Part shown: one piece after another, positions 25,402-31,825 of the stretch
How the letters are laid out: the number at the start of each line of letters is the position of its first letter
Position numbering within the stretch: position 1 is the stretch's first letter
Assembly (NCBI GenBank): GCA_030526195.1
Contig: JAUNDG010000010.1
Span: 16,475 to 80,474, forward strand
Length of the DNA stretch: 64,000 bases
Direction of reading: 5' to 3'
DNA from: Lachnospiraceae bacterium
GTDB taxonomy: Bacteria; Bacillota; Clostridia; Lachnospirales; Lachnospiraceae
The notes under the pieces: model-generated
Told to the model about the DNA's origin: nothing
Seen by the model: the letters and a program-made list of their open reading frames with translations, nothing else
Database searches by the model: none
Translations under genes and position numbers: made by a program

Positions 25402-26550
25402 GTGAAAACTTTGAGGCGTTTACAGGACATGAGATTCCGATTTGCTTTATTTATATGTCGGGTATTGAGTAAGATATTGCGTTATTGTCACGCCGGGGGG
25501 ACCGGCATGCCGGGAAGACTGGCATTGCGGGTCTGCCCTGATTTTTTGGATCACTTGTCAGATGGCTACAGGACGATTATCGTGACCGGCACAAACGGGA
25601 AAACGACGACTACCCGCATGATCTCACATATGCTGGCGTCATTGGCCATTGACCATGTGAGCAACCGAGAAGGGGCCAATGAAATATCCGGCATTGCCAC
25701 GACACTGGGCGTGGATTTCCGGAAAAGAAAAACAAAACCTGTGGCGGTCCTGGAATGCGACGAGTATTATCTGAAGGCTGTTGCGAAGGCTCTTAAGCCG
25801 GCCATCATCCTGGTTACCAACATTGCCGAAGACCAGACATACAGATTGATCAGCGTTGACCATGTCACGGCCGTACTGGTCGATGCGATAGCGCAGAATC
25901 CCCGGGCGATATGTTGTGTAAACGGAGGCAATGAGGCTTGCCTCAGGCTGAAGGATAAACTGATCGAAGGAATGGTTATTGATCATCAGTCATATGCCTC
26001 GGATTGGCAGCTGTTTGCTGCGGTTAATTTGCCGGGGAAGTATAACCGGGAAAATGCTGCCGCTGCCTGCACAGTCATCAAGTGCCTGGGCCTTGATGTG
26101 GACCGGGCGGCCGAATCTCTTAAGCACTTTAAGCTGCCCTTCGGACGCATGGAGACACTTTCCGTAGAGGGCAGGGATGTCCTCCTTGTCCTGGCTAAAA
26201 ATGCCGTCAATCTGGATCTTGTGATCGAGACCTGTTCCGAGCAGGGAAGAGGTGGCACCCTGATTTTTGCTGTTAATAATGAAATGGCCGATGATATCAC
26301 CACAGACTGGATCGGTCAGGCAAAAATCGAGGCTGTTGATAAGGTGTTCAGCGAAGTCCTTTTGTGTGGAAAATGTGCCGGCGAGGTTAAGCAGCGGTTT
26401 TTTCCGCAAGGCCGGATCATAACGTCTGTCATCGATGAAATCAGGCAAAGTTCAGGTCGGGTCACGATTATTGCCAATTACACGGCCATGATGCAGATCA
26501 GGGGACAGCTGTCGAAAATGGGTTATACGCATGATTTCCGGGAGGATTGA
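25402..26550 (+). CDS. MurT-like Mur ligase (DUF1727 type)
   Basis: 382 residues. MurT normally pairs with the glutaminase GatD to amidate lipid II glutamate. Matching features are the N-terminal hydrophobic helix ending GGTGMPGRLAL, the P-loop GTNGKTTTTR (near residue 64), NREGANEISGIAT, ECDEY, TNIAEDQ, LPGKYNRENAAAA and the C-terminal DUF1727 start GRMETLSVEGRDV-LAKN. Differences are that the Cys4 zinc-ribbon insert typical of MurT is missing and no gatD lies nearby. Instead an asparagine-synthetase-like gene follows after 94 bases. The start is uncertain: GTG 25402 has no clear ribosome site, and ATG 25429 would give a typical MurT N-terminus. Substrate unknown; a peptidoglycan precursor is the leading inference. 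Confidence 0.78.
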   Translation: MKTLRRLQDMRFRFALFICRVLSKILRYCHAGGTGMPGRLALRVCPDFLDHLSDGYRTIIVTGTNGKTTTTRMISHMLASLAIDHVSNREGANEISGIATTLGVDFRKRKTKPVAVLECDEYYLKAVAKALKPAIILVTNIAEDQTYRLISVDHVTAVLVDAIAQNPRAICCVNGGNEACLRLKDKLIEGMVIDHQSYASDWQLFAAVNLPGKYNRENAAAACTVIKCLGLDVDRAAESLKHFKLPFGRMETLSVEGRDVLLVLAKNAVNLDLVIETCSEQGRGGTLIFAVNNEMADDITTDWIGQAKIEAVDKVFSEVLLCGKCAGEVKQRFFPQGRIITSVIDEIRQSSGRVTIIANYTAMMQIRGQLSKMGYTHDFRED

Positions 26551-26565
26551 ACTGCCGTAAGCATT

Positions 26566-26598
26566 CCCTGCTTTAAAGTCACAGAGTCTTAAGCAGGG
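26566..26598 (+). repeat. Dispersed hairpin element, family C (copy 3)
   Basis: CCCTGCTT (26566-26573) and AAGCAGGG (26591-26598) form a perfect 8-bp stem around a core nearly identical to that at 25096-25112 (CACAGAGTCTT shared). Compared with that copy, the stem pair G-T/C-G changes are compensated. Together the two copies bracket the MurT-like gene. Confidence 0.65.
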
Positions 26599-26644
26599 GG
26601 ACGGGGAGATCTTGCATCAGCGGGGATGAAACCGGAAAGATAGA

Positions 26645-28255
26645 ATGAAAATGAGAGAAAATGCACGTGTGCCGGGTTTCTGGGGAACCATAAAGAATAA
26701 AGAGGAACTGGCTGCCCGGCTTCAATTGGATAATGACACGAAAAACAAAGAACTTCTCAAAAAGGGCTATCAGTGTCTCGGCAATGACTTTTTTGAGAAG
26801 ATAAACGGTCTCTTTGGTCTGGTGATAAAGGACCGGGATAAGTATGTGCTGGTGCGCGATCGTTTTGGTGCGCGCTCTCTGTATTATGCGGTTTTGCCCG
26901 ATGGTCAGGTGCTCTTTGCGGAGTCCATCGGTGACATATTGAAAACGGGTCAGGTAAAAAAGGCATTCAGAGAGGACCTTCTGGGGCTCTATCTGAGTTT
27001 CTCCTATCTGCCGGGGAATGAGACATTTTTCAAGGGCATCTATAAGGTCATGCCGGGGTATATCTATGAGATAGAAAATGGCCGGGTAAAGAAAAGCCGG
27101 TACTTTACACCTCACATGCGCCCGGATGAGAACCTGACTTTCGCAGAACACGCCAATCGCCTTCAGGCTGTGCTGGAGGAGGTGCTTGCAGATAGCTGCG
27201 GGATAGAACGAGCCGATCCGGAGGCAGAAGGCTCAAGGTTATCAAAGCTGACAGACAATATCGGACAAGGAGGGGAAAAAAGAACAGCCTCCCTCCTGTC
27301 AAGTGGCGTAGACTCATCTTTGATGGGGCTCAAACTTAAGGTCAGTGACACCTATACGGCTGACTATGAAAATGAGAACTTCAGTGAGGCTGCCTTGGCG
27401 GAAAGCATGAGCCGGACAATCGGCGCTGTTCATCATCGCTGTGTGATCGGTCCGGAAAGCTATCTGGCCTGCGTCGGGGAAACCATGGCAGAGCTGGAGC
27501 AGCCCACAGGTGATGCTTCGGCCGAGGTTTTATACCTCATGGGGCAGATGATCGCCCGTGATTATGACAGTTGCTTTTCGGGAGAGGGCATCGATGAGCT
27601 GTTTTACGGCTATTATTATGGCGATGTGATCGAGATGCCGGAAGGACGATCGCTTAAGGACATAGAGTGTATCGGGACGACCCAGCTTATGTCAGAGGAT
27701 GAGAAACGTGAGATTCTCCTGACACCCGGAGGCAGGGACAAGATGGAACTGTGTGAGGAGGCGTATGCCCTGACAGCCGGCATGAAACCCATTTGCCAGA
27801 TGGCTATGCTGGATTTGCTGCTCTGGTTTGAGGGCAATATTCTGAGAAATGTCGACAGGATAGGTCGCGGTCACGGATTGACCATGGTGACACCCTACCT
27901 GGATAACAGGCTGCTGGAGGTGGCCTTGTCGATACCGGCTCAATATTCTGTCGATCAGAAACTGACAAAACGTGCCTTCCGTCAGGCCGATTCGGCATGG
28001 CTGGATAAGGATGTGGCCATGCGCGCCAAGAAAGGCTTCCCGGTGCCGATCCGTCTCTGGATCAGAAGACCGGATTTTGAAGCTGAGATAAAACGGGCCT
28101 TTGCGTCAGAAACCGCCGGGCGCTTTTTCAGAAGCGAAAAGCTCCTGGCTATCTATGAGGCCTATCTCAAGGATGAAAATGACAGCTGGCACTGGCGGCA
28201 GATCTGGAATATCTATTGCTTTATTATCTGGTATGAGGGTGCGTTTCTTAATTGA
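26645..28255 (+). CDS. Asparagine-synthetase-B-like amide synthase lacking the glutaminase cysteine
   Basis: 536 residues. The synthetase half is clear: PP-loop SSGVDSS (near residue 221), FSGEGIDELFYGYYYGD and a C-terminal RAKKGFPVPIR block. The N-terminal half keeps the later glutaminase-domain block (INGLFGLVIKDRDKY, RDRFGARSLYY), but the start is shortened: the VPGFWGTI segment (about residues 10-17) stands where AsnB has a Met-Cys-Gly start, with Pro in the nucleophile position, and the RGPD/H region is missing. It therefore probably uses free ammonia or forms another amide, as beta-lactam synthetase and lasso-peptide cyclases do. Good ribosome site (GGAAAG). The MurT-like neighbour suggests amidation or ligation of a cell-wall precursor (inference). 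Confidence 0.8.
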   Translation: MKMRENARVPGFWGTIKNKEELAARLQLDNDTKNKELLKKGYQCLGNDFFEKINGLFGLVIKDRDKYVLVRDRFGARSLYYAVLPDGQVLFAESIGDILKTGQVKKAFREDLLGLYLSFSYLPGNETFFKGIYKVMPGYIYEIENGRVKKSRYFTPHMRPDENLTFAEHANRLQAVLEEVLADSCGIERADPEAEGSRLSKLTDNIGQGGEKRTASLLSSGVDSSLMGLKLKVSDTYTADYENENFSEAALAESMSRTIGAVHHRCVIGPESYLACVGETMAELEQPTGDASAEVLYLMGQMIARDYDSCFSGEGIDELFYGYYYGDVIEMPEGRSLKDIECIGTTQLMSEDEKREILLTPGGRDKMELCEEAYALTAGMKPICQMAMLDLLLWFEGNILRNVDRIGRGHGLTMVTPYLDNRLLEVALSIPAQYSVDQKLTKRAFRQADSAWLDKDVAMRAKKGFPVPIRLWIRRPDFEAEIKRAFASETAGRFFRSEKLLAIYEAYLKDENDSWHWRQIWNIYCFIIWYEGAFLN

Positions 28256-28437
28256 TGCACGATAGACATAGGTAATGCAGGCAACGGCATTTTCTCAGGA
28301 GATGTCCTGTCCGCTATTTGCATATCAGGCAAAAGGCAGTATATAATTATTTCATCGAGCCGGTATGCCGGAAACTATTTTCTAAACAGAAAGCGGTCAT
28401 GCGTACGGCAGCAGGCATTCATTGGCTGAGGGTCTGC

Positions 28438-28500
28438 GTAAGCTGCTACGTTTCACAAACAGGCAGCGAAGCGGACATCCGGCTTTGCGAGGCTCACGTA
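28438..28500 (+). repeat. Degenerate family-A-like element
   Basis: TTTCACAAACAGGCAGCGAAGCGGA followed later by TTTGCGAG and CTCACG is reminiscent of the family A layout (TTCAC, GCGAAGCGG, TTGCGAG), but the stem pairing is poor. A GACCGCGTGTGAG stretch just after it (near 28521) recurs near 40954. Nothing else notable was seen in the 28256-28581 gap. Confidence 0.3.
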
Positions 28501-28581
28501 TGCGCCGGATAAAAACGTGTGACCGCGTGTGAGCAGAGGGATATGTGCCCGCCTGAAGATTAAGAGATAAGGGGATACAGT

Positions 28582-29010
28582 ATGAATAAAAGAAACAGAC
28601 TGACAGCGGCCGCCCTGGCGCTGGCATCAGTGGTCGTGATGATGACAGGGTGCGGCGGAGCCTCCGGTCAGGTGGGGGTGAAAACCTCCGGCAGCACCAT
28701 GACGGTGACTCAGGAAGCCAATCCCACGACAGGCTACAGCTGGACCGTGGAGATTGAAGATCCGTCCGTTATTGAACTGACGGATGACACCTATAAATCC
28801 TCCGATGCGGAGCTGGGCTCCGGCGGCGTGGAAATCTTTACCTTTAAGGCCCGGTCGGAAGGCACCACCCATATTTATCTGACCTACGGCCAGCACTGGG
28901 AAGGGGGCACGACGGATTCAGTCACCACCGTCACGGTACAGGTGGAAGGCTCCAAGATCGTCAATGCCGGCTCTGTCACAGAGTCCGTGACCGCACCTGT
29001 GACGGGGTGA
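28582..29010 (+). CDS. Lipoprotein of the chagasin (I42) protease-inhibitor family
   Basis: 142 residues. A lipoprotein signal with the lipobox MTGC (Cys at residue 24) indicates membrane anchoring outside the cell. The mature part matches the three binding loops of chagasin-like cysteine-protease inhibitors: NPTTGYSW, the GSGG-EIFTF region and the HWEGG loop in place of RPWE. The Thr/Ser/Gly-rich C-terminal tail is extra. It probably inhibits papain-type proteases, its own or the host's (family knowledge; target unknown). AAGGGG lies 7 bases before the ATG. It is upstream of, and separated by 347 bases from, a cell-wall hydrolase gene with its own promoter. Confidence 0.82.
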   Translation: MNKRNRLTAAALALASVVVMMTGCGGASGQVGVKTSGSTMTVTQEANPTTGYSWTVEIEDPSVIELTDDTYKSSDAELGSGGVEIFTFKARSEGTTHIYLTYGQHWEGGTTDSVTTVTVQVEGSKIVNAGSVTESVTAPVTG

Positions 29011-29230
29011 TTTCTGCTGATTCTTGGCCCATAATGGTTCGCCCCTCAGATATAGGACGATAACCGACCCTCCGGATGATGGGCGAGGCAGCGGTATTAT
29101 CGGAAGGGTTTTGCGTCGACTTTCGGCGGTCAGAAGAGGGGAAAATTGTCGGATTTGACGATAATATTAACCAACGAGCTCGAATAAGTGATATGAAATT
29201 ACATAAATATTACAAGATTTAACAAATTGC

Positions 29231-29259
29231 TTTAAAAGTGGCAATAAATATGCTATAAT
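29231..29259 (+). promoter_or_regulatory. Extended -10 promoter of the coiled-coil/SleB-like gene
   Basis: TGCTATAAT (TATAAT at 29254-29259 with the TGN extension) and a TTTAAA -35 candidate at 29231-29236 with 17-base spacing. The start is predicted near 29266, leaving a ~92-base leader. Upstream, 29011-29230 shows no clear gene or strong terminator. Confidence 0.6.
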
Positions 29260-29277
29260 CCCTGTGACTTATTTTTA

Positions 29278-29330
29278 TCAGTCGTACTATGCGCAGATTT
29301 CCGACAGGGGAATCTTTGTGCTCTGACTGA
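29278..29330 (+). other. Structured 5' leader, function unknown
   Basis: TCAGTC (29278-29283) pairs with GACTGA (29325-29330). Inside, GCGCAGATTTCC (29291-29302) pairs with minor bulging to GGGGAATCTTTGTGC (29307-29321). The fold lies between the promoter and the ribosome site of the gene at 29358. It does not match a riboswitch class I can recognise. Confidence 0.45.
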
Positions 29331-29357
29331 AATAACGATAAGGCAGGGATTATTTTT

Positions 29358-30659
29358 ATGATTATGAAAAAAGCAGGGCTGCTGGTCACCACGGCGGCTT
29401 TGACGATGAGTCTTGCGCTGCCGGTCATGGCCGACACACAGGATGAGATCGCCGATGCCAAAGCCAGACAGGAAGCGGCTCAGTCAGGTCTTGATGCCAC
29501 AAGAGCACAGATCAGTTCGTTAGAGGAGGCCCGGGCCAGCCTGGAGGCTTACCTGACAGATTTGAATGCCCAGTTGGCTCAGCTGTCAAATGAACTGAAT
29601 ACGATCAATACGCAGATTACGGAAAAACAGGCCGCCATCGAACAGGCCCGCGAGGATGTGCGCAATGCCCGCGCGGACGTGGAAGATCAGTACGATGCCA
29701 TGAAGGTCCGTATCCGCTATATGTATGAGAATGGTCAGGCATCCCTTTTCACCGCCATTATGGAATCTCACAGCATCACCGAGTTCCTGAACCGCGTGGA
29801 GGAAGTGCGCCAGATTTCCCGCTATGACCGTGAGAGCCTTGGGACCTTCAAAGAAGCTCAGGCGGATCGGGAAGAGCAGGAGCTGCGTCTTCTGCAGGAA
29901 GAAAGCGAACTGGAGGACCTGAAGGTTCAGCAGGAAGCTGCCCTGGCAGAAGTCCAGAGGGTGGCCGGTGAGGTGAACACTGAGATCGCCAATCATGTGG
30001 CCATCATCGAGGAACAGAAGGGTGCTGCCGCCGATCTGGAAGCTGAGATTTCTGCCCAGACCGTTCTGATCGCCGAACTGGAGGAAAGAGCCAGAGCGGA
30101 AGAGGAGGCCAGACGGAAGGCGGAAGAAGAAGCCAGACGAAAAGCTGAGGAAGAACGGCTTGCAGCCGAACGGGCCGCCAAAGCCCGGGCTGAAGCCCAG
30201 GCCAGAGCCGAGGCAGAAGCTGCCCGCAATAAAGGGACTGCTTCGGTCGTTGTCACAGAAGGCGAAACCGGTGCTGATATCAACAGCAGCGGGTCTTACA
30301 ATTATTCACAGGCTGATCTTGAACTTATGTGGGCTATTGTGGCCCAGGAGGATGACCGCTCCTACACCGGAGCCCTGGCTGTCATTTCCTGCGCCATGGC
30401 CAGAGCTGACCGCAACTACGGCGGCCACGGCACAGACCCCTTAAGCCAGCTGAAGGCACCGGGTCAGTTCTGCTACTCACCGTCCATTTCCGCCAGCGTC
30501 TACTGGCAGAGACGTCTCGGTGGCCGTGTGCCGTCCTATGTCAAACAGGCGGTGGCCGATTGCCTCAACAACGGTGTGCGCAATCACAACCATATCTATT
30601 TCCGTAGCCGCAGCGGCCCCGGCCGAGTGCAGATCGGCGGGAACTGGTACTTCGGGTAA
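29358..30659 (+). CDS. Secreted coiled-coil protein with SleB-like cell-wall hydrolase domain
   Basis: 433 residues with a signal peptide (cleavage near VMADT, residue ~26). Residues ~28-285 are a long heptad-rich coiled coil of the PcsB/CwlO N-terminal type; the last part (~235-290) is an Ala/Glu/Arg run. The C-terminal ~120 residues resemble the Hydrolase_2 (SleB) family: LELMWAIVAQED (likely catalytic Glu), YTGALAVISCAMAR and GQFCYS. It probably cleaves peptidoglycan, with the coiled coil used for regulation or localisation as in FtsEX-controlled hydrolases (inference). AAGGCAGGGA ribosome site. Its own extended -10 promoter and a folded leader suggest separate control. Confidence 0.8.
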   Translation: MIMKKAGLLVTTAALTMSLALPVMADTQDEIADAKARQEAAQSGLDATRAQISSLEEARASLEAYLTDLNAQLAQLSNELNTINTQITEKQAAIEQAREDVRNARADVEDQYDAMKVRIRYMYENGQASLFTAIMESHSITEFLNRVEEVRQISRYDRESLGTFKEAQADREEQELRLLQEESELEDLKVQQEAALAEVQRVAGEVNTEIANHVAIIEEQKGAAADLEAEISAQTVLIAELEERARAEEEARRKAEEEARRKAEEERLAAERAAKARAEAQARAEAEAARNKGTASVVVTEGETGADINSSGSYNYSQADLELMWAIVAQEDDRSYTGALAVISCAMARADRNYGGHGTDPLSQLKAPGQFCYSPSISASVYWQRRLGGRVPSYVKQAVADCLNNGVRNHNHIYFRSRSGPGRVQIGGNWYFG

Positions 30660-30764
30660 GACGAGATAATCGGGTAAGCACGAGGCAAGAATCAAGTCAA
30701 AATCTGGTAAAGGGAATCCGACACCGCCGGGTGCAGGCATGAAATAAAAAAATAAAAAAAGTGC

Positions 30765-30793
30765 TTGCATTGCCTCTAACCCTTTGCTATAAT
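30765..30793 (+). promoter_or_regulatory. Promoter of tRNA-Val
   Basis: TTGCAT (30765-30770), a 17-base spacer and TATAAT (30788-30793), 18 bases before the tRNA. An A-rich stretch upstream (30741-30760) could act as an UP element. Confidence 0.8.
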
Positions 30794-30811
30794 AAACCTC
30801 GCTGAAGAGAT

Positions 30812-30884
30812 GGAAGGTTAGCTCAGCTGGGAGAGCATTCGCTTGACGTGTGAAAGGTCACAGGTTCGAATCCTGCACCTTCCA
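30812..30884 (+). tRNA. tRNA-Val (anticodon GAC)
   Basis: A full cloverleaf of 73 bases fits: acceptor GGAAGGT/ACCTTCC, D stem GCTC/GAGC, anticodon stem TTCGC/GTGAA with loop TTGACGT (anticodon GAC), and T stem ACAGG/CCTGC with loop TTCGAAT. The anticodon stem has one G-U and the T stem one A-C mismatch. CCA is not encoded. Own promoter and terminator. The family call rests on the anticodon. Confidence 0.85.
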
Positions 30885-30890
30885 TTAGCA

Positions 30891-30920
30891 GAAGGAAGTC
30901 CGAAAGGGCTTCCTTTTTTT
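30891..30920 (+). terminator. Terminator after tRNA-Val
   Basis: An 8-bp stem (30894-30901 with 30906-30913, one G-U) with a GAAA tetraloop is followed by seven T residues. Confidence 0.9.
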
Positions 30921-31036
30921 CGTTCCGATGCCCAAAAAACGGGTGGGGAAATTAAAGCCTTGTATCATTTCCCTCTGCGGTATATAATGAGAAAAAGCTG
31001 ACTGAATAGTCAGGTCTGTAGATGGAGAGGATTGTT

Positions 31037-31555
31037 ATGAGCAAACTGACTGTTAAAAGAAGTGACATTACTCAGATGAAAACAGACGCCATTGTCTGTC
31101 CCGCCAACATCGGCCTGTTTGAAGGGGCCGGGATCTGCGGGGACATTTTCAGAGAAGCCGGTGCCGATCGCATGACAGATGCCTGCGATATCATCGGGCG
31201 CTGCGAAGTCGGCGCATCCGTCATTTCCGAAGGGTTCAAATTGAAATGCCGCTATGTCATTCACACAGTGGGTCCGCAGTGGGTGGATGGTCAGCATGGC
31301 GAAAATGAACTGATGTACAAGGCTTACAGAAGTGCGCTTGATATGGCTATGCAGTACGATGTGCACTCGATCTCCATTCCGCTTCTGGCCGTGGAACTTT
31401 ATGACTATCCGAAGGAAGAATCCTGGCGTCAGGGTCTTCAGGCAGCCATTGATTTCCAGAAAGAGACAGATTACGAACTGGATATCCAGTTTGTCGTGCC
31501 GAGCGAAAGCACCAGAAAGCTGGGCCGCGAGATTCTGGATGAACTGACAAAATAA
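31037..31555 (+). CDS. Macrodomain (ADP-ribose-binding) protein
   Basis: 172 residues from ATG 31037, chosen because GGAGAGG lies 7 bases upstream; an in-frame ATG at 31022 overlaps that site. Macro fold features are the start ITQMKTDAIVCPANIGLFEGAGICGDIF, with an Asn/Gly-rich ligand loop, then CEVGASVISEGFKLKCRYVIHTVGPQW and the late SISIPLLAVELYDYP. Macrodomains bind ADP-ribose or its derivatives and often remove ADP-ribose from proteins or process Appr-1''-p. The usual second glycine-rich loop (SxG-I/V-xG) is weak here, so activity may differ. It is a stand-alone gene between a tRNA and a terminator. Confidence 0.83.
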   Translation: MSKLTVKRSDITQMKTDAIVCPANIGLFEGAGICGDIFREAGADRMTDACDIIGRCEVGASVISEGFKLKCRYVIHTVGPQWVDGQHGENELMYKAYRSALDMAMQYDVHSISIPLLAVELYDYPKEESWRQGLQAAIDFQKETDYELDIQFVVPSESTRKLGREILDELTK

Positions 31556-31578
31556 GCTTACTAAATCAATTTCAATAT

Positions 31579-31634
31579 AAAAATGCCAACCATGCACAAG
31601 GGTGATGGAACCGGAGGCGGTGGTTGGCATTTTT
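31579..31634 (+). terminator. Terminator after macrodomain gene
   Basis: A perfect 14-bp stem (31579-31592 with 31621-31634) ends in TTTTT. The loop is long (28 bases), which is unusual, but the position just after the stop fits termination. Confidence 0.6.
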
Positions 31635-31825
31635 GTCTTCTTTTTGAGGGCGGGGATGTGTATACTGGAAGCAAGAATATATCTCAACACGAACTGCAGC
31701 ATACAGCGCAGCAGACATCGTGCTTTGAGGGCGTTGCGTGTTTTCGCTATACAAGCAAGCATTAAGGCAGACACCGTACCTGACAGAGGGTGCGCGTGTT
31801 CATATGAGAAAGAGGAAGGATAACC

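Noticed and set aside
25050-26640. CRISPR-like array from the repeated hairpins
   Set aside because: Copies are isolated, far apart and imperfect, with no regular spacers or cas genes.
29278-29330. c-di-AMP (ydaO) riboswitch before the cell-wall hydrolase gene
   Set aside because: The known conserved blocks of that class are not visible and the leader is too short; left as an unknown structured leader.
30080-30235. Repetitive Ala/Glu/Arg codons as a DNA repeat
   Set aside because: Repetition is explained by a coiled-coil protein segment in frame.
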